From NCBI GenBank assembly GCA_020631405.1, contig JAHDHH010000009.1:1-64000 (forward strand): a stretch of DNA of 64,000 bases, read 5' to 3'. The first letter of the stretch is position 1. Every line of letters starts with the position of its first letter. The translations under genes were made by a program, and so were the position numbers. The notes beneath the pieces are model-generated. The model was not told the origin of the DNA and did no database searches. It worked only from the letters and a program-made list of their open reading frames with translations. Below, piece by piece: positions 9,811 to 17,540 of the stretch. The DNA is from Saprospiraceae bacterium (lineage in GTDB: Bacteria; Bacteroidota; Bacteroidia; Chitinophagales; Saprospiraceae).

Positions 9811-10147
9811 TCTTGAGCTTTTTATTATCGTGGTGCCTCTTACCGTCTCTACTTGTCTTGTTGGCAATACTTTTGTTGAGTGCCTCTTCTAAGTTGATAT
9901 CCATTTGGTTAGCTAGGCAGATAACCACGAATAAGATATCTGCCATTTCTTCTGCTATACGCTGTGGAGCTGCTTCCTCATCTTCCTTGTGTTTGAATGA
10001 TTGTTCTCCATAGACTCTACTCATTAGCCTAGCCAACTCTCCTACCTCCTCAGTAAGAACAGTCATATTGGTCAATTCATTAAAGTATCTAACCCCATAT
10101 GTTTTGATCCATTGGTCTATACTTGCTTGTGCTTCTGCTATTGTCAT
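9803..10147 (-). CDS. MazG-like nucleotide pyrophosphohydrolase
   Basis: A 114-residue all-alpha NTP-PPase of the MazG/RS21-C6 type, which hydrolyses (possibly non-canonical) nucleoside triphosphates to monophosphate and pyrophosphate. The metal-binding pattern is visible as LTEEVGELARL followed by IAEEMADILFVVICLANQ, giving the ExxE...ExxD arrangement. Single-domain length is normal for this group. Its start overlaps the dtd stop by 4 bases (ATGA), and its stop overlaps the permease start by 8 bases, so the three are almost certainly one transcript. With Dtd it suggests a small house-cleaning pair. The exact nucleotide preference cannot be read from the sequence. Confidence 0.9.
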   Translation of the reverse strand: MTIAEAQASIDQWIKTYGVRYFNELTNMTVLTEEVGELARLMSRVYGEQSFKHKEDEEAAPQRIAEEMADILFVVICLANQMDINLEEALNKSIANKTSRDGKRHHDNKKLKNA

Positions 10148-10590
10148 TCCTTTGCTTTTGAGTCTATAGTTATCGTGACAGGTCCACTGTTAGTATAAGT
10201 GATATGCATGTCAGCACCAAATATTCCACTTTGGACAGGTAGCTTGGATGCCATTGTTTCTAGAAATGCTTCGTATAGCGGTATGGCAATATCTGGCGGA
10301 GCTGACCGGATGTAGCTAGGGCGATTTCCCTTTTTAGTGCTAGCGTATAGGGTAAACTGAGAAACCACCAAGGCCGCGTACTTCTTATCTAAGACACTAA
10401 GATTCATTCTCCCTTCTGCATCACTGAATATTCGCATATTAACTATCTTATTGACTAACCATTGAATATCTTCTTGTGTATCGTCATGAGTCACTCCTAA
10501 ATAGATGAGTAGCCCATGTTCTATTGCAGAAACCTGCTCCTTATCCACTTCCAGCTTGGCTCGACTTACTCTTTGAATTACTGCTCTCAT
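10144..10590 (-). CDS. dtd: D-aminoacyl-tRNA deacylase
   Basis: A 148-residue enzyme that cleaves D-amino acids (and glycine mischarged on tRNA-Ala) from tRNA, protecting translation. Both family signatures are intact: SQFTLYAS near residue 77 and NSGPVTI near 137, which together form the chiral proofreading site of the dimer. Length is the usual one. It is the first gene of a minus-strand operon with the MazG-like protein and a permease. Upstream lies the candidate replication origin; a perfect DnaA box (10595-10603) is only 5 bases from the start codon, so its promoter must sit inside or overlap the origin region. Confidence 0.95.
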   Translation of the reverse strand: MRAVIQRVSRAKLEVDKEQVSAIEHGLLIYLGVTHDDTQEDIQWLVNKIVNMRIFSDAEGRMNLSVLDKKYAALVVSQFTLYASTKKGNRPSYIRSAPPDIAIPLYEAFLETMASKLPVQSGIFGADMHITYTNSGPVTITIDSKAKE

Positions 10591-10745
10591 GGTCTGTGGA
10601 TAAAACGTTATAAGTTTAAGTTACTAACATAGGTCTTTTTGATTTCAGATACTTACATATCGCAAAGAATTTTGATGTGTAAAAAGTCAAAGTTATTACT
10701 TCAGTACTAAGAAATAACTCACTCGTCGTTATTCACAGTTTTGCA

Positions 10746-10765
10746 TTATACACATGTGTGTATAA
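10746..10765. repeat. Inverted pair of DnaA boxes
   Basis: Two identical TTATACACA boxes face each other with a 2-base spacer (TG), giving a near-perfect 20-base inverted repeat inside the candidate origin. Close head-to-head boxes of this kind could nucleate a DnaA dimer or form a cruciform. Confidence 0.65.
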
Positions 10766-10855
10766 CTTAGCTAAGCTAAAGAATACACTATATCTACCTA
10801 TGTGAATAACTGTAGAATATCTCGTGAGGCTAGACTTATCCACATACCAACATAG

Positions 10856-10911
10856 CTTTATAATAAATGATGTATTCTTTTTTAAAAATCTAATCTACTA
10901 ATATAAATAAA
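10856..10911. other. AT-rich candidate DNA unwinding element
   Basis: Roughly 85 percent A+T by eye, with a T6 run followed by A5 and repeated CTAAT/ACTAAT triplet-like steps (10889-10904). It starts 11 bases after the perfect TTATCCACA box at 10836-10844, the arrangement expected of an unwinding element. This is inference from composition and position only; the region could also carry the promoter of the heme A synthase gene that follows. Confidence 0.5.
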
Positions 10912-10978
10912 GGGTGTGTATATCTCAGAAAAGTCAAGTTTCAAAAAACTAATTACATTCGTTGAGGTTTGAAAATAT

Positions 10979-12031
10979 ATGTATTCAAAAGCAATCAAAT
11001 ACTGGTTAATCATAGGATGTGTCCTGCTCTTCTTTCAAGTGATCATTGGAGGAATAACTAGGATTACAGGTTCTGGTCTTTCTATCACTAAATGGGAAAT
11101 AGTCACTGGGACCCTACCACCAACAAGTGAGCAAGCCTGGGAGGTAGAGTTTGATAAATACAAGACAACACCTCAATACGAGCAAATCAATGTTGGTATG
11201 TCTATGGGAGAGTTTAAGTTTATCTATTTCTGGGAATACTTTCATAGGTTGTGGGCAAGGATGATGGGATTTGTCTTTTTAATAGGAGCCTTAGTGTTTA
11301 GTTTGCGTAAGCAATTAGATTGGCCTCTTTGGAAGCGGCTATTACCAGTTATCGGGTTTGCAATGTTAGCAGCAGTCTTTGGCTGGATCATGGTAGCTAG
11401 TGGGCTTGTCCACCGCCCTTGGGTCAATGCCTATAAATTGTCTATACATTTGGCTATAGCCTTTATCACTTTTGGCTTCTTAGTCAATGCCACACTCTTT
11501 GCTTTTAATAAGCATGATATAGTAGGTAGACCCACTACCCTATTCAAGCTTACTGGTGTCTTGTTAGCTATACAGATTTTGTTCGGTGGAGTGATGTCAG
11601 GGATGAAGGCGGGATTGATCTTTCCTACTTGGCCTGACATGTATGGAGAATATCTACCAAGTATACTGTTGGATAGTGCTTCTTGGAAGTTGGTCAATTT
11701 AGAATTTTATGAACAGAGTGCCTTTGCTCCTGCTTTGGTTCAGTTCCTGCACAGGTCTACAGCATATGGACTTGCAGTATTGGTGGTGTATTTATTGTAT
11801 CGTGTCTATAAGTCGGAGGATGCCACGCTTATTCAGCGTAATGGTGTTTCTCTATTTGCAGGGCTACTGTTACTACAAGTGATAGTTGGTATACTTACTG
11901 TTATAAATTGCATTGGGAGTATTCCACTAGGCTTAGGTGTGCTGCATCAAGCTATTGCCTTGCTGCTAGTCGGTAGCTATGTAGCCATGATATTTTATAT
12001 GAAGCTATCTCCTAGAGAGAAACTCGACTAA
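10979..12031 (+). CDS. ctaA: Heme A synthase, COX15/CtaA family
   Basis: A 350-residue inner-membrane enzyme that oxidises the C8 methyl of heme O to the formyl group of heme A for cytochrome oxidase. It has about eight membrane helices in two four-helix halves. Family motifs are GGITRITGSGLSITKW near residues 23-39, EYFHRLWARMMG with a heme-ligand His, GLVHRPWVN, the second-half FLHRSTAYGL and VLHQAIALLL. Histidines in these four positions are the expected heme ligands. The first gene right of the candidate origin, it is followed by a hydrolase gene after 21 bases. It implies heme-copper respiration with oxygen. No heme O synthase or oxidase subunits are in the window. Confidence 0.95.
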   Translation: MYSKAIKYWLIIGCVLLFFQVIIGGITRITGSGLSITKWEIVTGTLPPTSEQAWEVEFDKYKTTPQYEQINVGMSMGEFKFIYFWEYFHRLWARMMGFVFLIGALVFSLRKQLDWPLWKRLLPVIGFAMLAAVFGWIMVASGLVHRPWVNAYKLSIHLAIAFITFGFLVNATLFAFNKHDIVGRPTTLFKLTGVLLAIQILFGGVMSGMKAGLIFPTWPDMYGEYLPSILLDSASWKLVNLEFYEQSAFAPALVQFLHRSTAYGLAVLVVYLLYRVYKSEDATLIQRNGVSLFAGLLLLQVIVGILTVINCIGSIPLGLGVLHQAIALLLVGSYVAMIFYMKLSPREKLD

Positions 12032-12037
12032 GAGTAT

Positions 12038-12045
12038 TACTTTTG
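12038..12045 (+). promoter_or_regulatory. Possible Bacteroidota -7 element before the hydrolase gene
   Basis: TACTTTTG fits the TAnnTTTG -7 box of Bacteroidota promoters and lies 7 bases before the ATG at 12053. I see no TTG at the expected -33 position, and such a start would give a nearly leaderless transcript, so support is weak. Confidence 0.25.
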
Positions 12046-12052
12046 CAGGCAT

Positions 12053-12808
12053 ATGGAGTTAATCAAAGAAGAACGGTTTGAGTATTATGAGTCAAAGGGC
12101 AGTGACAAGGTATTACTTCTCTTACATGGCTTGATGGGTTCTCTGAGTAATTTTGAGGGACTCATTAATAGGTTTAAAGATGAGTACAACATTGTGCTGC
12201 CGATACTGCCGATATTTGATTTACCAATTAAGCAAGCAGGACTAGGTGGGTTACTGAAGTACGTGGAAGAGTTTATAGCTTTCAAAGGTTACACTCATAT
12301 CAACGTACTTGGAAATAGTCTTGGAGGACATCTGTCGCAGTTAGTGGTGTTTAGAAATCCTGAGCTAATCAATACAATGATACTTACTGGTAGCAGTGGT
12401 CTATTCGAAGATAGTATGGGTAATACCTTTCCGAGAAGAGGAGACTATGAGTATATTAAGAATAAGACGAAGCTCACATTTTACGATCCAGAGATCGCTA
12501 CCAAAGAAATGGTAGATGACATATTTGAATTAGTTAATAATAAGAGAAAGGTACTTAGCCTGATTGTGACTGCAAGATCTGCGATTAAGCATAATGTAGA
12601 AGATAGACTTGAGCACGTGACTCAACCCACTCTATTGATTTGGGGTCAGAATGATACTATCACTCCGCCATTTGTTGCTGAGAAGTTCAAAGAGAAGATT
12701 CAGAACAGTGAACTTCATTTTATTGATAAATGTGGCCATGCACCTATGATGGAGCGACCAGAAGAGTTTAATAACCACCTTTGTGATTTTCTTAAAAAGT
12801 ACGCTTAA
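12053..12808 (+). CDS. Alpha/beta-fold hydrolase
   Basis: A 251-residue soluble hydrolase. The oxyanion-hole motif is LLLHGLMGS near residue 24, the nucleophile elbow GNSLGG near 87 supplies the Ser, the acid is probably the Asp in WGQNDTITPP, and the catalytic His is in CGHAPMMERPEEF near 227. These form a complete Ser-Asp-His triad. The family includes esterases, lipases and C-C hydrolases such as MhpC-like enzymes, and nothing in the sequence selects a substrate. It follows heme A synthase by 21 bases in the same direction and may be cotranscribed. It is convergent with the M1 peptidase gene; a long inverted repeat lies between them. Confidence 0.88.
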   Translation: MELIKEERFEYYESKGSDKVLLLLHGLMGSLSNFEGLINRFKDEYNIVLPILPIFDLPIKQAGLGGLLKYVEEFIAFKGYTHINVLGNSLGGHLSQLVVFRNPELINTMILTGSSGLFEDSMGNTFPRRGDYEYIKNKTKLTFYDPEIATKEMVDDIFELVNNKRKVLSLIVTARSAIKHNVEDRLEHVTQPTLLIWGQNDTITPPFVAEKFKEKIQNSELHFIDKCGHAPMMERPEEFNNHLCDFLKKYA

Positions 12809-12859
12809 TTAATTGACTATCAATTAGTTACGTAATTTTATTTTCAAATTATACGCCGA

Positions 12860-12912
12860 TATACTTTCACGAAATAATTTTCCTGTACCTTCCATCAGTA
12901 CATGAAAGTATA
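12860..12912. repeat. Inverted repeat between convergent genes
   Basis: TATACTTTCA at 12860-12869 is exactly repeated in inverse as TGAAAGTATA at 12903-12912, with a 33-base loop that itself contains two GTAC tetramers. It sits at the end of two convergent genes and could act in both directions to end transcription. There is no T-run after either arm, so it is not a standard intrinsic terminator. Confidence 0.4.
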
Positions 12913-12923
12913 GTTTAGAATAT

Positions 12924-15227
12924 TTATTGCTTTTTCCCTGCTTTTTGCATAAGGTTCTTTCCGCTTCGTTGTTTTTGTTCGTATACTTCAAATTTGGAAA
13001 GTGTCTGAGTAGGAGGAAAATAATTATTGTCTCTATTAGTATCCGCAGTTTCTAGATATGGGTCAAGCACTATTGAAGAGACTTCTCGCTCTGTGACAAA
13101 AACTTTTGATACTGCCTCGCTATTCTTCTTCCAGATTTCTGCCGGTATATAAATATCTTCTTTGCTGCCATCTGTATATACAAATTGTATGATGATAGGC
13201 ATGACTAGACCTCCTTCGTTAGTGAAGTCAAGTTGATAGTAGTGTTTTCCACTATTGATGAATTCCTTCTCTGTTTCTGTCATCGTCTTTGCCTTTGCCT
13301 TGTAAGCATCTCTTTCGAAGTCATAGACCTTTTTTGCATCATAGGTAGAGTAGAAATCTATTAAGTCATCATCTATTTCTTCTTGTGTCTGTTTGATAGC
13401 AGTCTGATTTCTTAGCGTAGTAATGTCAATGATTTCTGGCGCAGCTGCTTTCTTCTCAATATCTGGGTTCATAGAATTGGCTGACATATGTTTGACACCT
13501 GCAAGTGAGATATCTACATGGTCGGTTGTATAGAACCATCCTCTCCAAAACCAATCTAGATCTACTGCAGAAGCATCTTCCATAGTCCTGTAAAAGTCCG
13601 CTGGTGTTGGGTGCTTAAACATCCACCGTCTAGAGTATGTCTTAAAGGCAAAGTCGAAGAGTTCTCTTCCCATTACTGTCTCTCGGAGTATGTTGAGTGC
13701 AGTTGCTGGTTTTCCGTATGCATTATTGCCAAACTGATGTATAGATTCCGAGTTCGTCATAATAGGTGAAATGTTTGATTTATCACCTTTCATGTAGTCG
13801 ACTATCTTGTGAGCTTGTCCTCTTCTTGAAGGATATGTTCTCGACCATTGTTGTTCTGAGAGGTATTGGAGGAAGGTATTAAGTCCTTCGTCCATCCAAG
13901 TCCATTGTCTTTCATCAGAGTTGACAATCATAGGAAAGTAGTTGTGTCCTACCTCATGGATGATAACAGAGATCATTCCATATTTTATCCTTTGACTATA
14001 TGTTCCATCTGGCTCTGTCCTTCCATAGTTAAAGCAGATCATTGGATATTCCATACCGATTCTAGCTGCATTGATTGACCATGCCACTGGGTAAGGATAA
14101 GGGAAGGTATAGTGAGAGTACCACTTAAGTGTATGAGCAACAGCCTTCGTACTATATCTTTCCCAGAGAGGGTTACCTTCCTTTGGATACATAGACATAG
14201 CCATGACCTTTGTCCCATCTTCTTGTTCTACTGCCATAGCATCCCAGATAAATTTCCTAGAGTTTGCGAAGGCAAAGTCTCTAACATTCTCAGCGTGGAA
14301 GACCCATGTCTTCTTCCCTTTAGCCTTTGCTTTTTCTGCTTTTTCTGCTTCGTCTTGTGTTGCTATGATAATTGGTTCTTCGTATTCGTCTTCTGCTTGC
14401 TTGAGTCTATCTCTTTGATCAGCAGTCAAGACGTCATCTGGATTCTGTAATACTCCTGTCGATGCCACTAAGTGGTCTGCAGGCACTGTGATAGAGACTT
14501 TGTAGTCTCCGAAGTTAAGTGTAAATTCTCCATTACCTAAAAACTGCTTATTCTGCCACCCATAGACATCGTTGTACATACATAGTCTCGGATAGTATTG
14601 AGCTAAGGTGTAGAGATAGTTATCATCTTCTGCGAAATACTCATACCCAGATCTACCACCTATCTGCATTCTGTCATTGATATTATACCACCACTTGATC
14701 GAGAAGCTGTAAGACTCCCCTGGTTGGAGTGACTTAGGAAGGTCTATACGCATCATAGTCTTATTGATGATATAGTTTAGTGGTTGGTCACTGTCACTTT
14801 TGACTTCTTGTATTTTGAATCCTCCATCGAAGGTTGGGGTTAGTCCTTTAAGTGTTCTAGTAGATACTTTTTCGTCTAAGCTACTTGTTTTGACCTTATA
14901 TGTATCGGAGTCCTTAGCTCTGACATTCTGGTCTAGTTGTAACCAGAGATAGTCTAGGACATCAGGAGAGTTGTTAGTATAAGTGATTTTCTCAGATCCG
15001 TAGAGCTTCTGTGCATCGTCATCTATTTCGATATTCATGACATAGTCTACTTTCTGTTGCCAATACTCATGTCCTGGAGCACCAGATGCAGTTCTGTAAG
15101 CATTAGGAGTGGGTAGGTCCTGGCCTAGTTGTCTGAATTTACTGGTATTAGTATTCTCTTGGCCAATGAGGGTTAGTGATGTGAAGAGGATTAAGAGTAA
15201 GCTAAGTGTATGTCTTACAAGAGTCAT
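12924..15227 (-). CDS. M1-family (aminopeptidase N-like) secreted metallopeptidase
   Basis: A 767-residue exported zinc peptidase. The signal peptide covers about residues 1-22 (ending LTLIGQ). Residues 50-270 form the beta N-domain. The catalytic domain carries HEVGHNYFP followed after 18 residues by the third zinc ligand in WMDEGLNTFLQYL, the HExxH-x18-E pattern of gluzincin family M1. The usual GAMEN substrate loop is replaced by GMEYP, common in this Bacteroidota subgroup. A Lys/Glu-rich insert lies around 280-310. No sorting domain is visible at the C-terminus, so it is probably periplasmic or outer-membrane associated. It likely trims peptides from protein degradation. It stands alone, with a parS site upstream. 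Confidence 0.92.
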   Translation of the reverse strand: MTLVRHTLSLLLILFTSLTLIGQENTNTSKFRQLGQDLPTPNAYRTASGAPGHEYWQQKVDYVMNIEIDDDAQKLYGSEKITYTNNSPDVLDYLWLQLDQNVRAKDSDTYKVKTSSLDEKVSTRTLKGLTPTFDGGFKIQEVKSDSDQPLNYIINKTMMRIDLPKSLQPGESYSFSIKWWYNINDRMQIGGRSGYEYFAEDDNYLYTLAQYYPRLCMYNDVYGWQNKQFLGNGEFTLNFGDYKVSITVPADHLVASTGVLQNPDDVLTADQRDRLKQAEDEYEEPIIIATQDEAEKAEKAKAKGKKTWVFHAENVRDFAFANSRKFIWDAMAVEQEDGTKVMAMSMYPKEGNPLWERYSTKAVAHTLKWYSHYTFPYPYPVAWSINAARIGMEYPMICFNYGRTEPDGTYSQRIKYGMISVIIHEVGHNYFPMIVNSDERQWTWMDEGLNTFLQYLSEQQWSRTYPSRRGQAHKIVDYMKGDKSNISPIMTNSESIHQFGNNAYGKPATALNILRETVMGRELFDFAFKTYSRRWMFKHPTPADFYRTMEDASAVDLDWFWRGWFYTTDHVDISLAGVKHMSANSMNPDIEKKAAAPEIIDITTLRNQTAIKQTQEEIDDDLIDFYSTYDAKKVYDFERDAYKAKAKTMTETEKEFINSGKHYYQLDFTNEGGLVMPIIIQFVYTDGSKEDIYIPAEIWKKNSEAVSKVFVTEREVSSIVLDPYLETADTNRDNNYFPPTQTLSKFEVYEQKQRSGKNLMQKAGKKQ

Positions 15228-15329
15228 AATGGTATCTGTTTAGTCTGCCAAAGATAAATTGATTTTACAATTCGTCAGAAGGTATTATAGAAAGAGCAGA
15301 TATTTGTATAGCTATTACTAATATTATGT

Positions 15330-15345
15330 TGTTCCACGTGGAACA
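15330..15345. other. parS centromere site (ParB binding)
   Basis: TGTTCCACGTGGAACA is an exact match to the bacterial parS consensus TGTTNCACGTGNAACA; the palindrome extends to 20 bases (15328-15347). It lies in the 274-base gap upstream of the M1 peptidase gene, where no gene is visible. ParB binding here would organise the origin region for segregation. A second copy is at 16042-16057. Confidence 0.88.
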
Positions 15346-15501
15346 ACTAATAAGACTATAGCATTATTATGTCGTTAGATTAATGTGCATCATGTAATTA
15401 TGGCTATGCTATAATGAACAAGTACAGTCTTTTCTTAATATTTGAATAGATATTCTTGAATCCACGGATAATTTGTAATCTTTTGAAAATTGGATATTTA
15501 T

Positions 15502-16023
15502 TTATATCCTATATCCAAGATTGACAGCTATTCTGGGATAATAGGTTTCATAATAGCCATGGTATTTATGTAGTACTCTTCCTATCCCACCTACTACTTC
15601 AGCTATAATTTTGTCATCTCTTAAAAATTTTCCACCAATACTAAGACCCATACCGTGAGCATTGAATGGTTCATGCCAAAATCTTTCAGATTCTCTATAT
15701 ATAATTCCGTGTATTTCTCCAAAGAAACCAATGCTACCATATTTTGTAAAGTACATTCTGTAAAAAGGTAGAATTTGATACTTAACATCAATAGATTCTC
15801 CGATGCTTCTACCTAATGATATACCCACTGATGTATTAGATTTACTCATTATGTACTCATATTCGATTGCGGCTATTGGATCCAGAAGATAAAGTAAGTT
15901 GATCTTTACTTCATGTATGTGATGTGTATTAGCTAGGTTAGTTCTTGGTTTTGTGCTTTGAGCCTGTATGTTGGCAGTAAGAGTAAGAAGGGTAAATAAA
16001 AGAGCTAGCATGTACTCAGGCAT
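15502..16023 (-). CDS. Small exported beta-strand protein (paralogue A), possibly DUF3575-like
   Basis: A 173-residue protein with a signal peptide of about 21 residues (ANIQAQ). The mature part alternates hydrophobic and polar residues: HEVKINLLYLLDPIAAIEYEY, SNTSVGISLGRS, ILPFYRMYF and a closing RIAVNLGYRI with an aromatic-free but barrel-like last strand. This resembles small outer-membrane barrels such as DUF3575; the assignment is tentative. It is a clear paralogue of the next gene (shared HEVK-N, EYEY, KSNTS-GVS-G, ILPFYR, EAHGII, PR-A-NLG). The parS site at 16042-16057 is 19 bases upstream of its start. Met5 is an alternative start. Confidence 0.7.
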   Translation of the reverse strand: MPEYMLALLFTLLTLTANIQAQSTKPRTNLANTHHIHEVKINLLYLLDPIAAIEYEYIMSKSNTSVGISLGRSIGESIDVKYQILPFYRMYFTKYGSIGFFGEIHGIIYRESERFWHEPFNAHGMGLSIGGKFLRDDKIIAEVVGGIGRVLHKYHGYYETYYPRIAVNLGYRI

Positions 16024-16041
16024 AACGTAAAGATATTAAAT

Positions 16042-16057
16042 TGTTCCACGTGGAACA
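16042..16057. other. Second parS centromere site
   Basis: A second exact TGTTCCACGTGGAACA, 712 bases from the first, sits in the 71-base gap between the two paralogous small protein genes. It would overlap the promoter of the 15502-16023 gene, so ParB binding may affect its transcription. Two perfect copies so close together make a chance palindrome very unlikely. Confidence 0.88.
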
Positions 16058-16094
16058 TATCATGAATTTGCAACCAATGTTTAATAAAATGACT

Positions 16095-16625
16095 TTAGAA
16101 CCTCTTACCCAGATTAAGTGCTAGTCTAGGATATATTGGTTCCCAGTTTCCTCTATAATCATTAAAAATTCTACCCATTCCTATTACAACTTCTGCTGCA
16201 AATCCCTTTCTTCTGATAAACTTAGTTCCGATACTGATACCTGCACCAACTGCTGTAATATAATTATCCAAATAATAGTAATATGTATTGTCCTCGTCAA
16301 ATATTATACCATGTGCCTCAAGGAAGAATCCTTCTCCAGGTTTTTGATTAAAGAACCAACGATAGAAAGGTAGTATTTCGAAATTTACATCTTGACTCCC
16401 ACCAAAACTTTTCCCTATAGAAACACCTAAAGAAGTATTGCTTTTTTTGAATACATATTCGTATTCTAACTCAATAAGAACATCAAAAAGATAAAACGTA
16501 TTAAGCTTTACTTCGTGGATTGGTTTATCTTGAGATATTTCAGATTCCTGAGCAGTAAGAATAGGTGATAGTAGTAGTAGTGACAAAAACGTTATTGCCA
16601 GAATGGTTTTACTTATTGAATGCAT
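16095..16625 (-). CDS. Small exported beta-strand protein (paralogue B), possibly DUF3575-like
   Basis: A 176-residue protein with signal peptide (about 25 residues, ending LTAQ). It is a paralogue of the preceding 173-residue protein: HEVKLNTFYLFDVLIELEYEY, SNTSLGVSIGKSFG, ILPFYRWFF, LEAHGIIF, GIGRIF-type and PRLALNLGKRF line up along the whole length. The even strand pattern and Gly-aromatic pairs fit an 8-strand outer-membrane barrel, but the family is not certain. Separation from its copy by a parS site suggests tandem duplication of a unit that included, or later gained, the site. Function unknown. Confidence 0.7.
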   Translation of the reverse strand: MHSISKTILAITFLSLLLLSPILTAQESEISQDKPIHEVKLNTFYLFDVLIELEYEYVFKKSNTSLGVSIGKSFGGSQDVNFEILPFYRWFFNQKPGEGFFLEAHGIIFDEDNTYYYYLDNYITAVGAGISIGTKFIRRKGFAAEVVIGMGRIFNDYRGNWEPIYPRLALNLGKRF

Positions 16626-16701
16626 ATGAAGTTATAATGATGTTAGATTCAAATATAAGACAAAATAGCTTTTGATAGATAGAGACATCCTATACCCACC
16701 T

Positions 16702-17130
16702 TCAGATCATCTTCAACATCTCATCCTCCTTTGCTCTCATCCTCTCCTGCTCTTCTTTAGTCTTGTCACCAAAACCTAGCATATGAAGGACACCATGTAT
16801 CATGACTCGTCTAAGTTCTGTGTTGACTTCCTCGCCATGGGTAGTTGCATTGTCTAGTATTCTATCATAGCTAATGAACATATCTGATTGAATACTAGAA
16901 GCTGTGACTTCTAGAGGAAATGTAATGATGTCTGTATAGTAATCGTGGTTGAGGTGTTCTTGGTTGACCTTGAGTAGGTAGTCGTCTGAGCAAAAGATAT
17001 AATTAAGGTCAGAGGATTGAATATTAAAGAGAGTAAGCACATGGCTTATCCATAGCTTTGTTTTCTCTTCTTCAGGAAAGGGAAATTCTATTTCTTCGTA
17101 ATAGAATTCAATGGAATGTTTATTACTCAT
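16702..17130 (-). CDS. ybeY: Endoribonuclease YbeY (rRNA maturation)
   Basis: A 142-residue zinc-dependent RNase needed for 16S rRNA 3'-end maturation and ribosome quality control. The metal motif HGVLHMLGFGDK begins at residue 112: His112 and His116 are present, while the third ligand, His in the common HGxLHLxGYDH motif, is Asp122 here, as in other Bacteroidota YbeY proteins I remember. The conserved TDIITFPLE block precedes it. Its start overlaps the end of the RsbW-like gene by 8 bases, so the two are coupled. The YbeY-ATPase-DUF4175 order is recurrent in this phylum. Confidence 0.93.
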   Translation of the reverse strand: MSNKHSIEFYYEEIEFPFPEEEKTKLWISHVLTLFNIQSSDLNYIFCSDDYLLKVNQEHLNHDYYTDIITFPLEVTASSIQSDMFISYDRILDNATTHGEEVNTELRRVMIHGVLHMLGFGDKTKEEQERMRAKEDEMLKMI

Positions 17131-17527
17131 CTAAGTTAAAGGCTAACTCAACTGTACTCCCATTGTCCTTGTAGTGAATCTTGTCACAGAGTTCCTTCAT
17201 AATGAGGACACCCCTGCCACCATCTTGCTCTATGCATTCTGCTTCGCGAGGGTCTGCTACTTGAGAGGGGTCGAACCCTTCTCCTTGGTCAGATATCGAA
17301 AAGACTACTATACCTTCAGTGTATCGAGAGACTATATCTACACATTTAGACTTGTCATTACAGTTGCCATGGATGATGGCATTGTTGACTGCCTCGGTCA
17401 GGCTAATAAGGATGTCAGGATACTTTTCTTGATTGATATTGAATCTATCAGAGACCTGCTGAACATAGTGTTCTAGTTTCCCTATTTCACTGGGACAAGA
17501 TGTTATTTTAATTACGTAACTCGACAT
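17123..17527 (-). CDS. RsbW-like ATP-binding protein (anti-sigma/serine kinase fold)
   Basis: A 134-residue stand-alone GHKL ATPase domain of the HATPase_c_2 type. Visible motifs are the N-box LTEAVNNAIIHGN, the G1 box DQGEGFDPSQV and the G2 box GGRGVLIMKEL. Proteins of this size act as serine kinases or anti-sigma factors toward STAS proteins. It lies 13 bases after the DUF4175 gene and overlaps ybeY, so expression is coupled to housekeeping genes. A SpoIIE-type phosphatase, the opposing activity, is at 7405-8628. No sigma factor or STAS domain is near, so the circuit is only inferred. Confidence 0.88.
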   Translation of the reverse strand: MSSYVIKITSCPSEIGKLEHYVQQVSDRFNINQEKYPDILISLTEAVNNAIIHGNCNDKSKCVDIVSRYTEGIVVFSISDQGEGFDPSQVADPREAECIEQDGGRGVLIMKELCDKIHYKDNGSTVELAFNLDE

Positions 17528-17540
17528 ATGTGTTAGCGGC

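Larger units (their letters stand above)
10591..10978. other. Candidate chromosomal replication origin (oriC)
   Basis: This 388-base gene-free block between divergent genes contains six 9-mers that fit TTATNCACA: 10595-10603 (minus, TTATCCACA), 10729-10737 (plus, TTATTCACA), 10746-10754 (plus, TTATACACA), 10757-10765 (minus, TTATACACA), 10801-10809 (minus, TTATTCACA) and 10836-10844 (plus, TTATCCACA). Near-matches occur at 10676-10684 and 10915-10923. An AT-rich stretch (10856-10911) adjoins the last box and could be the unwinding element. A CTTAGCTAAG palindrome lies at 10766-10775. Flanking genes diverge, and two parS sites lie 4.4-5.1 kb to the right. Such clustering is typical of bacterial origins; absence of dnaA next door is not unusual in this phylum. 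Confidence 0.72.
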
